33,247 bases of DNA from an uncultured Alistipes sp. (GCF_902388705.1 NZ_CABMQJ010000021.1:1-33247); one strand, 5' to 3'. Numbered from the stretch's first letter, positions 22,682 through 31,899 are shown. A program made the numbers and translations. Notes: generated by a model from the letters alone, not told the origin.

Positions 22682-24214
22682 TTAATTTCCGGCTGCTTGC
22701 GGAGCGGTGCCGTATACCAGCAGGTCGCGGATTTGCAGCGATGCGTCCCTGCGCGGATTGTGCCATTCGGCCGTGATGCGGTGTGTGCCGGCCGGGAGTT
22801 GGTAGCGCCAGAACAGTTCATGGCGGCGGGTGCGGTAAAGCGCGGGGAGCTTGACGCGTTCGACCGGTTGCCCGTCGATGGAGAAGGTTACTTCGGCGAC
22901 GTACGACTCGTCGGGGCAGCGCAGGTTTCCCGTCAATACCGCACCGATACCGTCGAATTCGATTCCGCCGGCCTCGTGAAGCGACTGGTGTATCGCACGG
23001 CGTTCGGTCGGGTAGTGCCCCTCGAACGATTGTTCGAAACGGACGGGGACGGGCTGCTGACATGCGATGGTCACTTCGTCCCCGTCTGCCGAACCGCCGT
23101 TGCGGCGGATTACTTCCAGCGCCTGGTCGAAGCTCATCTTATAGGTGCGGTTGAGCGAGATGTCGGTATAGGCGAAGTCCATATCTTCTACCTCGCGCAG
23201 GTTGCGCATCCATTTTTCGGGGATTCTGCTGTACCCGAGCATTGTGCCCAGGATACCGCCGGCCGATGCCGGGTTGCAGTCCGAGTCCTGTCCGCAGCGG
23301 GTGGCGATGTCGAGCGTCTTCGAGAAATCGCCCTCGCCGTAGAGCAGGCCGATGAGGATGTAGGCGCTGTTGATTACCGCGTCGATGTTGAACGGTACGA
23401 ACACTCCGTCGGGGCAGCCGATGTCCGAGCTCCATTTCTTTTCGCATTCGAACCATGTGCGCTTCCAGTCGCCGGGATACTGCTTGTGCCAGGCGATGAC
23501 ATCTTTCATGCACCGGTGATAGCGGCTCTGTTCGGGGATGGTTTTCAGGGCTTCTTCGACGATGAACCCGATGTCGTCCGAGATGAACGAAAGCGAATAC
23601 ATCGCGGCCACGTAAACGCCGCCGTACCAGCCGTCGCCGTAGTTCATGATGTGGCCCACGCGGTCGCAGATCTCCGAGGCCGCGTTGGGCATGCCCGGGG
23701 ACATGAGCCCCGCAAAATCGGCTTCGATCTGGAAGTCGAGGTCATCGGCATGGGGGTTGTTGAGCCAGTGCCCCGTTTCGGGCGGACGGATGCCGTTGAG
23801 GATGTTGTAACGTGCGGCCTGGTTGGCATGCCATAAAACGTAGCCTGCATGGGCGAAGGCCGCGGCGAGCGAATCGACCGGGGCGTCGATGCCCAGCCGG
23901 TCGAAGACCTCGACGAACGTCAAATCCATATACACGTCGTCGTAGAGCCCCGGCGTATTCTCGTACCATTGTTTGATGTAATGTTCCGGCCACGGAATCG
24001 GGGTGTATTCCTGAATCATCGTGCCGTTGAATTTGAACTCCGTCGGGCCGCCGTAGGTGCATCCGATCGTCTGGCCGGCCCAGCCGCCCTTGATTTTGTC
24101 GAGCAGCCGTTCTTTGGTGATGGTGACGTTTTCGGGGAGCTCGCGGGCCGTCGGTCGGCCGTTGCACGAGACGGTGACCGCTGCCGTGCAGAGTAATAAT
24201 AAGGTTTTTTTCAT
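22682..24214 (-). CDS. ADP-ribosylglycohydrolase family lipoprotein
   Basis: 510 aa. The N-terminus MKKTLLLLCTAAVTVSC is a lipoprotein signal with Cys17 as the lipidated residue. The residues after it (NGRP) lack the acidic cluster that sends Bacteroidetes lipoproteins to the surface, so a periplasmic position is likely. The ADP-ribosylglycohydrolase domain spans about residues 35-370, with KIKGGWAGQTIGCTYGG, the metal-binding acidic motif YDDVYMDLTFVE and CGQDSDCNPASAGG. The last 130 residues or so look like a beta-sandwich module. It probably releases ribose from ADP-ribose-like or nucleoside-like compounds for the locus. A longer in-frame start at 24505 was rejected because it overlaps the ribokinase gene. 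The ribokinase stop is 20 nt upstream. Confidence 0.88.
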   Translation of the reverse strand: MKKTLLLLCTAAVTVSCNGRPTARELPENVTITKERLLDKIKGGWAGQTIGCTYGGPTEFKFNGTMIQEYTPIPWPEHYIKQWYENTPGLYDDVYMDLTFVEVFDRLGIDAPVDSLAAAFAHAGYVLWHANQAARYNILNGIRPPETGHWLNNPHADDLDFQIEADFAGLMSPGMPNAASEICDRVGHIMNYGDGWYGGVYVAAMYSLSFISDDIGFIVEEALKTIPEQSRYHRCMKDVIAWHKQYPGDWKRTWFECEKKWSSDIGCPDGVFVPFNIDAVINSAYILIGLLYGEGDFSKTLDIATRCGQDSDCNPASAGGILGTMLGYSRIPEKWMRNLREVEDMDFAYTDISLNRTYKMSFDQALEVIRRNGGSADGDEVTIACQQPVPVRFEQSFEGHYPTERRAIHQSLHEAGGIEFDGIGAVLTGNLRCPDESYVAEVTFSIDGQPVERVKLPALYRTRRHELFWRYQLPAGTHRITAEWHNPRRDASLQIRDLLVYGTAPQAAGN

Positions 24215-24234
24215 GGTTCGAGTCTGTTTTAGCG

Positions 24235-25152
24235 TTATAGGTTGAATACGTCGACTTCGGTACGGTAAGGTACGGAATTTTGCGCACCTACGCGTGTCAC
24301 CGATATGGCCGATGCCTTGCAGGCGAAACGTACGGCTTCGGGAAGCGTCCGTCCCTCGGAAAGGGCCACGACCAGCGCCCCGTTGAATACGTCGCCCGCG
24401 GCGGTCGTGTCGACAGCCTGTGTCCTGTATGCCGGGACGATTTCGCAGTGCTCCCCGTCGAAGACCAGTGCTCCTTTGGCCCCGAGCGTGATGATGACGT
24501 TGCACACGCCCATCGACGCGATTTTACGGGCGGCTTCTTCGGCCGTACGTTCGTCGGTGATGCGGATTCCGGAGATGGCTTCGGCTTCGGTTTCATTGGG
24601 GGTGATCACGTACAGCGTTTCGAGCAGTCCGGCGGAGAGCTTCGAGGCCGGGGCCGGGTTCAGGACGACCTTCTTGCCCAGCCGGTATGCCATGGCGGCT
24701 GCGGCTTCCACGGTTTGCATCGGGATTTCGAGCTGCAGCAGGATGATGTCGGCCGTTTCGACCGCTTCGGCCGACCGTTTCAAATCGTTCGGGGTGAGAT
24801 GCGCGTTGGCGCCGGGGGCCACGACGATGCAGTTCTCTGCGTTGGTATCCACGGTAATCAGGGCTACGCCCGACGGGTTCTTCGTGTCGGAAAATACATA
24901 CGAGGTGTCGATGCCTTCTTCGTTGAACAGCTGGTTGGCCTGGTGTCCGAAGATGTCGCTGCCCGTTTTGCAGATGAAGGCGACCCTGCCGCCAAGGCGT
25001 GCCACAGTGACGGCCTGGTTGGCGCCTTTGCCGCCCGGGTTCATGAAGAAGGTGCCTCCGATGACCGTCTCTCCCGGCAGGGGCAGGTGCCCGGTGCAGA
25101 TGACCATATCGGTGTTCGAACTGCCGATTACAAGGATTTTTGATTCTGACAT
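24235..25152 (-). CDS. rbsK: Ribokinase
   Basis: 305 aa PfkB-family kinase that phosphorylates ribose to ribose 5-phosphate in the cytoplasm. Signatures are ILVIGSSNTDMV at the N-terminus, NPGGKGANQAV (PfkB motif 1) and DTTAAGDVFNGAL (motif 2) with the catalytic base D254. The length is that of RbsK. The frame continues upstream to 25908 within susD in another frame; the ATG at 25152 was chosen because MSESKILVIG is the normal N-terminus. It lies third in the locus, 74 nt after susD with a strong hairpin in the gap, and 20 nt before the hydrolase gene. Confidence 0.94.
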   Translation of the reverse strand: MSESKILVIGSSNTDMVICTGHLPLPGETVIGGTFFMNPGGKGANQAVTVARLGGRVAFICKTGSDIFGHQANQLFNEEGIDTSYVFSDTKNPSGVALITVDTNAENCIVVAPGANAHLTPNDLKRSAEAVETADIILLQLEIPMQTVEAAAAMAYRLGKKVVLNPAPASKLSAGLLETLYVITPNETEAEAISGIRITDERTAEEAARKIASMGVCNVIITLGAKGALVFDGEHCEIVPAYRTQAVDTTAAGDVFNGALVVALSEGRTLPEAVRFACKASAISVTRVGAQNSVPYRTEVDVFNL

Positions 25153-25182
25153 AATGGTTTTGAATGTATGGCTGTTTATCCG

Positions 25183-25209
25183 CCCCTGCCGGTTTCGAGC
25201 CGGCAGGGG
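25183..25209 (-). repeat. Intercistronic hairpin between susD and the ribokinase gene
   Basis: CCCCTGCCGG (25183-25192) and CCGGCAGGGG (25200-25209) form a perfect 10-bp stem with a 7-nt loop. The minus strand has no T-tract after it. It may stabilise the 3' end of the susCD message or attenuate transcription so that susC and susD are made in excess of the cytoplasmic enzymes. Confidence 0.7.
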
Positions 25210-25226
25210 AGGGGGTGTTTGCTTTG

Positions 25227-26762
25227 TTAGTCGGTGTAGCCGTCGTTTTGTTTCAGGTTGGTGTTGGTTTTGCGGACGTTGGCCGGAATGGGGTAGAGTT
25301 TGGTGTACTCCGGGCTTACGGCCGGTTTCAGATCGCGTGCGTCGTTCCATTTGCCGAAACGGATCATGTCCTGGCGTCGCACTCCTTCCCAGGCAAATTC
25401 GCGTCCGCGTTCGTCGTAGATTTCGTCGAGCGTCAGATCGGCAGCCTTGTAGTCTTCCAGCCCCGTGCGGCGGCGTACCTCGTTGAAAAGGGGTACGGCC
25501 AAATCGGCATGTCCCTGGCGCACGAGCGCCTCGCCCTTCATCATCAGCACGTCGGCATAGCGATAGACCACATAGTCGTTGTCCATGCATTCGCCTTGCA
25601 GTCCGTTTGCATATTCGTATTTGGCCGAGCGGACGCCTTCGTTCGATTTTGCCGGGTTCGAGAAGTCGAACAGCGAAGTGATGTGCGGGGTGTAGTCGAG
25701 CTGCTGCCCGTTCTGCATCAGGAGCGGATTGCCCGACATGTCGTACTGGGGGCCTGCCAGCCACTGCCTGCGGCGGATATCCTGCGGGTCGTACTTGTTG
25801 TAGAACGATTCGGTCGCGGCAAATCCGTTCCAGCAGAAGTCCAGTATGCCGTAGCTCTGTTGCGAAAGGCTGTTGAGCGTCAGTTGGTGAAACCGGAAGA
25901 CGTGCCACCAGTTCTGCGAGGTGTAGACTTTGTCGTAGAGGATGACGAAGATGTTCTCCTTCGATGAGGTGTTATCCACCTTGAAGTTGGCGAAGTAGTC
26001 ATCCTCGATTTCCAGCTTGTTGAAACCGATGACCTGGTCGCAGGCGTCGATGGTTTCGTCCCATTTGGCCTGTCCGATCCACTCCTGGGCGTTGATATAG
26101 AGTTTGGCGAGCGTGGTGTAGGCCATCGCCTTGGTTACGCGGCCGTAGTTCGAAGCGGTCGGCACGTCCTGCAGCAGGCCGACGTTATCCTTGATTTGCT
26201 GTTCGATAAACGAGAAGAGGAACTTGCGATCCACTTGCCGGGGCAGGCTCGTGTCCGAGAAGTCCGTGGTGAAGGGGACGTTGCCGAACAGGTCCATGGC
26301 GTTGAGGTAGAACCATGCGCGCATGATTAGCACCTCGGCGATGAGGCTGGACTTGGCCTCGAAATCGACCGACGACTGGTCGAACTCATAGAGTATCTGG
26401 TTGCAGAGCGAAATGCCGCCGAAAAGGAACTCCCAGATCGTTTGCAGATCCTGCATCTGCGAATTCCACGTGTGTGCATGCATATCGCGCCATACGCCGT
26501 CGTCGACCCACTGGTTGCCTTCGCGCAGGGGGCTGACCGCCTCGTCCGTCGATACGGAAATCGTGCCCCAGATACAACGGTAGCAGGTGTAACGTACCAG
26601 GTATGCGTAAATACGCCCGGCGCTCATCAGGAACTCTTCCTCGTTGTTGAAGAATTCGTCGGACGGAATCGAGGAGTGGGGATGTTCCTCCAGGTCGGTG
26701 CAGGAACTCAGCGTTGCACTCGACAGGAGTATCGTGGACAGGATTAATACTATCTTTTTCAT
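25227..26762 (-). CDS. SusD-like outer-membrane sugar-binding lipoprotein
   Basis: 511 aa. The lipoprotein signal ends LSSC with Cys21, followed by TDLEEHP; the acidic residues just after Cys fit surface display. SusD-type helical (TPR-like) regions and family motifs follow, including FFNNEEEFLMSAGRIYAYL, AEVLIMRAWFYLNAMDLFGNVPF and, near the C-terminus, VYRYADVLMMKGEALVRQG with YDERGREFAWEGVRRQDMIRFG. It caps the SusC pore and captures the substrate outside the cell. It starts 27 nt after susC, the normal order. The other locus genes suggest ribose, nucleosides or related compounds as ligand rather than a long polysaccharide. Confidence 0.95.
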   Translation of the reverse strand: MKKIVLILSTILLSSATLSSCTDLEEHPHSSIPSDEFFNNEEEFLMSAGRIYAYLVRYTCYRCIWGTISVSTDEAVSPLREGNQWVDDGVWRDMHAHTWNSQMQDLQTIWEFLFGGISLCNQILYEFDQSSVDFEAKSSLIAEVLIMRAWFYLNAMDLFGNVPFTTDFSDTSLPRQVDRKFLFSFIEQQIKDNVGLLQDVPTASNYGRVTKAMAYTTLAKLYINAQEWIGQAKWDETIDACDQVIGFNKLEIEDDYFANFKVDNTSSKENIFVILYDKVYTSQNWWHVFRFHQLTLNSLSQQSYGILDFCWNGFAATESFYNKYDPQDIRRRQWLAGPQYDMSGNPLLMQNGQQLDYTPHITSLFDFSNPAKSNEGVRSAKYEYANGLQGECMDNDYVVYRYADVLMMKGEALVRQGHADLAVPLFNEVRRRTGLEDYKAADLTLDEIYDERGREFAWEGVRRQDMIRFGKWNDARDLKPAVSPEYTKLYPIPANVRKTNTNLKQNDGYTD

Positions 26763-26789
26763 AATAGGTTCGTTTGTTGTTCGGATGAT

Positions 26790-29777
26790 TTAGAATGCGA
26801 TGGCAGCTCCGAGAACGAATGTGCGCGTACGGGGGTAGAAATCGTACCAGTCGATGCCGGGTTGCAGGCCCGAGATGCTGACTTCGGGGTCGATGCCTTT
26901 GTAGCCGGTGATGGTGAAGAGGTTTTGTGCCGTGACATAGCAGCGCAGCCTGGAGATGACCTTCGATTTGAGCTTGAAATCATAACTCAGCGTTATATTG
27001 TCGAGTTTGAGATAGGAACCGTCCTCCACGAACCGCGACGAATAGTATGCGCCGTCCTTGTAGTCGGCATGGTCGAGTGTCGAACGCAGGATATTGCGGG
27101 TGCCGAAATAACCGAACCCTTCGTAATAGACGCGGCTCTGGTTCAGGACGTCGTTGCCGATGGAGCTGCGCAGCAGGAAACTCAGGCTCCACTGCTTGTA
27201 GCTGAAAGTATTCTGCAGCGACAGCAACACGTCGGGATAGGCGTTGCCGATAACCTGGTAATCCGCTTCGGTAATGCCCTCTATCCCGTCGAGATCTTCG
27301 TAGATGGCGCCGCCGTTGTCGTTGAAGCCCAGGAATTTCGGGCCCCAGAAGTTGCCAAGCGAACCGCCTTCGACGATGCGCATGGTATACATTTTCAGGT
27401 CGTCGGGGAAGTAACCGGTCTGAATCTGCACCATTTCGTAATCCTCGTTGGAGAATTTGACCAGGTTGTTCTTGTTATGGCTTATCGTCGCCGCGAGATT
27501 CCAGGTGAAGTTCTTGCGCGAAACCGGCGTGGCGTTGACCGTCACTTCGATACCCTTGTTGTCGATCGTGCCGACGTTGGCGAATTTCGAAGGGTAGAGG
27601 TTGGGCGGTACGGGTACGGTATAGGTGTAGAGCAGATCCTTGGTGCGGCGGTTGTAGTAGTCGACCGTGACGTTGAACCGGTTGTCGAGCACGCTCATGT
27701 CGATGCCCACGTTAAACTCTTTCTTCTTTTCCCAGCGCAGGTCGGGATTGGGGTTGCTGCCGGGCTCGTAGGTGCTGATCCACTTTTTGTTGTAATAAAA
27801 GTTCGACGAACCCTTGCGCAGGATCGACAGCGAACGGTAGTTGCCGATTTCCTGGTTGCCCGTGACGCCGAATCCGGCGCGCAGTTTGAGTTCGTTGAGC
27901 CATTTGGCATCCTTCAGCCATGCTTCGCGCGAAATGCGCCAGCCGAGGCTCACGGCCGGGAAGGTGCCCCATTTATGGTTGTCGCCGAAGCGTGACGACC
28001 CCTCGTACCGCACCGACGCCGAGAGCAGGTACTTCTCCTTGTAATTATACATCACGCGGCCGAAGAAGGCGATAAGCCGGTTGTCCTCCTTGCTGCTGCC
28101 CATCGAAGCGAGCCCCTCCTTGAGCGCCCCGCCGCTGCCGATGTTGTAGAACCCGAAGATGTCCGTATCGAACTTGTAGTTCATCTGGTCATAGCTTTCC
28201 GAGCTTCCCTCGCTGAACGAGTAACCGGCGATGGTTTGCAGCCTGTGGTCGCCGAACGTGCCCGAATAATCGATTGTCGCTTCGAGCATCTTGTTCTTAT
28301 AGTGGTCGTTGTAAGTTTCAGCCGTCCCGTTGTTGCCGATATTTACCGGATAATAGCGGCCGTAGTAGTGCCCGTAGCGTTCCGAACGTTCGATGATGGC
28401 GCCCATGGCGCTGATTTTCAGACCGTCGATAATGCGGAACGAAGCATTGACGCTTCCGGAGAACTCTTTGCGGATGCCTTCGTCGTCACGTTGTTCGAGC
28501 ATGGCTACGGGGTTGTGGTAGTCGATTCCGGGCGAGAAGAAATAGTTGCCGTACTGGGGGTTGTTGCCGTCGGTTTCGTAGATGGGTTCGGTCGGGTTGC
28601 GCAGAACGGCCTGCCGCATGATGAACTTGTCCGCATAGGAGCCCTTGCCGGTGGTGTACGCAAAATTATAATCCACCTTCAGCCGATCCTGGATGAGTGA
28701 CTGGCTCACGTTCAGACGTCCGCGGAGTTTCTCGCTTTCGGTTTTCTTCACCAGTCCGATGTCGTTGGTGTAGGAAACGCTTGCGCGGTAGTTGAGTTTT
28801 GCGGAGCCGCCTGAGGAGGATACGTTATAATTCTGGCTTACAGGATGTTTGCGCGTGACGGCGTCGAACCAGTCGGTCGACCCTCCGAAATCGTACGACG
28901 ATGCTTTGTCGGGGAAATATTGCCGGATTGTGTTGCGGTATTCACTTGCCGACATCACGTCGGGTTTTTTGTCCACGCTTTGCATGGCGACATAAGCCGA
29001 AAATTCGATGCGGTTCTCCCCCGCATGTGCTTTTTTCGTCGTCACCAGGATGACGCCGTTCGTACCCCGGGTGCCGTAGATTGCAGCGGCCGAACCGTCT
29101 TTCAGCACGTCGAGCGAAGCGATGTCGTCCGGGCTGACGTTCGACAGGTCGCCGCCCACCACGCCGTCGATGACTACCAGCGGCGAAGCGCCGCCGGCCA
29201 TTGTCGTCATGCCCCGCAACTGGATTTCGAAGTCGCCGTTGGGGTCTCCGCCGTCGGCGCGTACGATATTCAGACCTGCGACCTGGCCTTGGAGCAGTTG
29301 CAGCGGATTGGTGATGTTCCCTTGTTTGAAATCATCGCTCCTGAGTGAGGAAACCGAGCCGGTCAGCTCTTTTTTCGTGGTCGTGCCGTACCCGATCACG
29401 ACCACATTGTCCATTGTCGTGATCGACTCGGTGAGCTGCACATCGAGCGTTGTTTTCGTTCCTGCCGGAAGCTCCGTGTTCCGGTAGCCGATGAATGAGA
29501 ATTCGAGTACGGCATTTTCCGCGTTTTGCAGACGCAGCGTGTAGCTGCCGTCGGCAGAGGTGCTGACGCCGTTGGTCGTGCCTTTCTCGACGACCGTTAC
29601 GCCCATCAGCGGCCTGCCCGTGTCGTCGGTTACCCGGCCGGAAATCGGGCGGGTGTCGTTTTGTTGCATGATGTCGTAATCTCCGGTACGGGCTGCATGC
29701 ATGACGGTCGGCAGCGTACCGAGCAGCGCAGCCAGATAACAGGTGCGCAACATGTTTTTTCGTAGAATCAGGGTCAT
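26790..29777 (-). CDS. SusC-like TonB-dependent outer-membrane transporter
   Basis: 995 aa. A signal peptide (residues 1 to about 28; M9 is an alternative start) is followed by a carboxypeptidase-like regulatory domain (ISGRVTDDTGRPLMGVTVVE, about residues 45-118). Then come the TonB-box and plug region with DNVVVIGYGTTTKKELTGSV, LQLLQGQVAGL and DVLKDGSAAAIYGTRGTNGV, and a C-terminal 22-strand barrel ending in VLGAAIAF. With SusD it imports the ligand across the outer membrane using TonB energy. It is the first gene of the locus. Minus-strand TATATTTG (29945-29938) is a likely -7 box, giving a 5' leader of about 150 nt. It has no N-terminal STN domain, so it is not a sigma/anti-sigma signalling type. 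Confidence 0.96.
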   Translation of the reverse strand: MTLILRKNMLRTCYLAALLGTLPTVMHAARTGDYDIMQQNDTRPISGRVTDDTGRPLMGVTVVEKGTTNGVSTSADGSYTLRLQNAENAVLEFSFIGYRNTELPAGTKTTLDVQLTESITTMDNVVVIGYGTTTKKELTGSVSSLRSDDFKQGNITNPLQLLQGQVAGLNIVRADGGDPNGDFEIQLRGMTTMAGGASPLVVIDGVVGGDLSNVSPDDIASLDVLKDGSAAAIYGTRGTNGVILVTTKKAHAGENRIEFSAYVAMQSVDKKPDVMSASEYRNTIRQYFPDKASSYDFGGSTDWFDAVTRKHPVSQNYNVSSSGGSAKLNYRASVSYTNDIGLVKKTESEKLRGRLNVSQSLIQDRLKVDYNFAYTTGKGSYADKFIMRQAVLRNPTEPIYETDGNNPQYGNYFFSPGIDYHNPVAMLEQRDDEGIRKEFSGSVNASFRIIDGLKISAMGAIIERSERYGHYYGRYYPVNIGNNGTAETYNDHYKNKMLEATIDYSGTFGDHRLQTIAGYSFSEGSSESYDQMNYKFDTDIFGFYNIGSGGALKEGLASMGSSKEDNRLIAFFGRVMYNYKEKYLLSASVRYEGSSRFGDNHKWGTFPAVSLGWRISREAWLKDAKWLNELKLRAGFGVTGNQEIGNYRSLSILRKGSSNFYYNKKWISTYEPGSNPNPDLRWEKKKEFNVGIDMSVLDNRFNVTVDYYNRRTKDLLYTYTVPVPPNLYPSKFANVGTIDNKGIEVTVNATPVSRKNFTWNLAATISHNKNNLVKFSNEDYEMVQIQTGYFPDDLKMYTMRIVEGGSLGNFWGPKFLGFNDNGGAIYEDLDGIEGITEADYQVIGNAYPDVLLSLQNTFSYKQWSLSFLLRSSIGNDVLNQSRVYYEGFGYFGTRNILRSTLDHADYKDGAYYSSRFVEDGSYLKLDNITLSYDFKLKSKVISRLRCYVTAQNLFTITGYKGIDPEVSISGLQPGIDWYDFYPRTRTFVLGAAIAF

Positions 29778-30332
29778 GGTTTTAGAGGTTTAGTTGGTTG
29801 GACTGGTGGTGGGACGGCTTTGTCCCGGGCTTGGATTACATGGTCGTCGATGTTTTGGGTTAATTAAATTATTGAATATGTATGCTTGTCGCCCCGGTTG
29901 CGGATTGTTTGGCGTATTTGTCCGGCCTTTTGTTATACAAATATAAGTTTAATAGTTATAATGAGGAGGCATATTTTTGCTGTGACTATGATAAACCCAA
30001 ATTGATTTATTAAAAATAATGTGTATTGTGTTTTTCGATTTAAAATATTGATTATTAGAGATGTGATTTCATTATTACGGATGTGTGTGCGCATTTTATT
30101 TGGTTATTTTCAAATGTTTTTATCTGAAATAAGCGGTTATAAGGAACGATGGTCGTGAAAAATGCCGCAGGAAGCTGTCCGATGGGGCGGTAATGCCGGT
30201 TTTGCGGGTATCGAGCGGCTTTATCATCCATTTGGGATTATCCGGATAAGCATGAATTTGTCCGGGGATATTCCGTTATAAGCCGGATCTTTATCAGGGA
30301 ATTCCGGGATTCCTTCTCCGGCAAATAATTCC
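29778..30332. other. Divergent intergenic region of the ribose-type locus
   Basis: No gene is visible in this 0.55-kb stretch between susC and the candidate regulator. The middle (about 29930-30130) is very AT-rich. It contains the susC -7 box (minus, 29945-29938), a plus-strand TATTTTTG (29972-29979) of uncertain meaning, and the 12-bp palindrome TTATCCGGATAA at 30238-30249, a candidate operator. Confidence 0.5.
29938..29945 (-). promoter_or_regulatory. -7 box of the susC-led operon
   Basis: Minus-strand TATATTTG matches TAnnTTTG. No TTTG is present 19-21 nt upstream, as often seen in activator-dependent loci. It lies about 160 nt before the susC ATG. Confidence 0.55.
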
Positions 30333-30340
30333 TATCTTTG
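30333..30340 (+). promoter_or_regulatory. -7 box of the candidate regulator gene
   Basis: TATCTTTG matches TAnnTTTG and lies 20 nt before the ATG at 30361. The -33 region has no clear TTTG. Confidence 0.6.
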
Positions 30341-30360
30341 TGTAACTAACCCGCAAGGCC

Positions 30361-31899
30361 ATGAACAAAGCTATTTCGCTGCTTGTACTTATCCATTCGA
30401 TGACGAAGGCGGAAAAACGCTATTTCAAACTTTACAGCAACCTGCAGCAGGGCGATAAGGTCTATCTGACGCTGTTCGCCCTGATGGAGGAGTGCTCTTC
30501 TGTGGAGGAGGTTGCCCGGCGTTTTGGCGTTGATGCCGGGGAAAGCAGTTTCGACATCGCCGTCAAACACCTGTATAAGGTAGTTGTCGACTGTCTGCTG
30601 CATTTACGAAGTCGTTACGACATCCAGGCCCGCATTTCCGACCGTATGGCTGAAGCGGAGCTCCTTTTCCGGTGCGGCCTGCTGCAGGCGGCGACCGAGG
30701 AGTTGAGCCGGGCGAAAAAACTGGCCCGGCAGTATGAGATGACAGCCCTGCTCATCCAGATCCGGCAGACGGAATTGCGTTACCTGAGTGCCGGGGATTT
30801 TCAGGGGATGAGTGAAAGGCAGTTGGTCGAAAAGCAGATGAAGGTGAACGAGGCGCTCAAGCATTTGCGCAGTGCCAACCAGCATATGCAGCTCTACGAT
30901 ATTCTCAAATACAGGGCGCTTTACCGCAGTAAGGTGCGTTCCGAACAGGAATGCCAGAGCCTGAACGATTTGGTGCTGAGCGAGCTGCACCTGATCGCCA
31001 ATAATACTTACACCGGTTTCGAGGTGGATAAACTCCACCAGTTGTTCCAGTCGACCTATTTCCTGCAGTCGGGCAATTACAAGGCTGCCATCCGTATCTA
31101 TCAGCAGCTGCTCGAATTGTTCGACCACAATCCGGGCCGGATGCTCAACCCTCCGCTGCATTATCTCGATGCTGTCCTGGGGGTATTGGACAGCCTGCTT
31201 TCGGCGGGGCTTTACGATGAGATGCCGTTTTTTATCGCCAAGCTGCACCGGCTTACGGAGGGCGACTATCCCCAGGAGTTCGTCCGCAAGGTGGTGGCCT
31301 TTATCTATCTATACGATTCGTTCCGGCTCGTCAATTGCGGGGCTTTCGCCGATGCGCAGAAACTTTATAAGTTGCATGAGGAGACCCTGTTCCGCAAACT
31401 GTCGCAACAAAAACTCGATGTCCAATTGTTGTTGCAGCTCAATCTGGTCGTGCTGCACCTGGTGTGCGGCCGGGGCGGAGAGGCCCGTAAGGCCATGATA
31501 CGGATTCAGGCCACCGGGCTCGTGTTCTATAACTTCCCGGCTTTCCGCATTGCGCGGCTGGTGAACCTGCTCCTGCAGGCCGAATGCGGGCGGTTCGATT
31601 TCGCCGAAAACGAAATCAAATCCATACGCCGCAGCAGTTCTATCGGGAACAGCTCGGTCGAAAAACTTGTTTTCAGGTTTGTACGCCTCTTCCCGCTGCC
31701 CGGAAGCCGGCGGGAGCGGATTCGTCTGTGGGAGCGGCTGTGCGGTGCGGTGCAGGCGGTTGCCGCCGATAAATACGAGCGGCCTTTGCTCAAATACTTC
31801 GATTTTACGGCGTGGATCGAGGTGCGCCTGACCGGGGCGGCCCTGTCGGATGTGCTGGGGCGTAATACCCGGCAGCAGGCCGATCGGTTCAGCGTATAG
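30361..31899 (+). CDS. Large helical protein, candidate regulator of the ribose-type locus
   Basis: 512 aa, almost entirely alpha-helical by residue pattern, with TPR-like repeats (for example LLFRCGLLQAATEELSRAKKLARQYE and later GNYKAAIRIYQQLLELF). The basic N-terminus contains TKAEKRYFKLYSNLQQGDKVYLTLF and a possible winged-helix-like stretch up to about residue 85 (VEEVARRFGVD). No standard HTH, sensor or kinase domain was recognised, and there is no signal peptide. It is divergent from susC, the usual place for a polysaccharide-locus regulator. From memory, ribose (rus) loci of Bacteroides also carry a divergent regulator of an unusual family next to susC; whether this is its homologue could not be verified here. 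The regulatory role is therefore inference. Confidence 0.8.
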   Translation: MNKAISLLVLIHSMTKAEKRYFKLYSNLQQGDKVYLTLFALMEECSSVEEVARRFGVDAGESSFDIAVKHLYKVVVDCLLHLRSRYDIQARISDRMAEAELLFRCGLLQAATEELSRAKKLARQYEMTALLIQIRQTELRYLSAGDFQGMSERQLVEKQMKVNEALKHLRSANQHMQLYDILKYRALYRSKVRSEQECQSLNDLVLSELHLIANNTYTGFEVDKLHQLFQSTYFLQSGNYKAAIRIYQQLLELFDHNPGRMLNPPLHYLDAVLGVLDSLLSAGLYDEMPFFIAKLHRLTEGDYPQEFVRKVVAFIYLYDSFRLVNCGAFADAQKLYKLHEETLFRKLSQQKLDVQLLLQLNLVVLHLVCGRGGEARKAMIRIQATGLVFYNFPAFRIARLVNLLLQAECGRFDFAENEIKSIRRSSSIGNSSVEKLVFRFVRLFPLPGSRRERIRLWERLCGAVQAVAADKYERPLLKYFDFTAWIEVRLTGAALSDVLGRNTRQQADRFSV

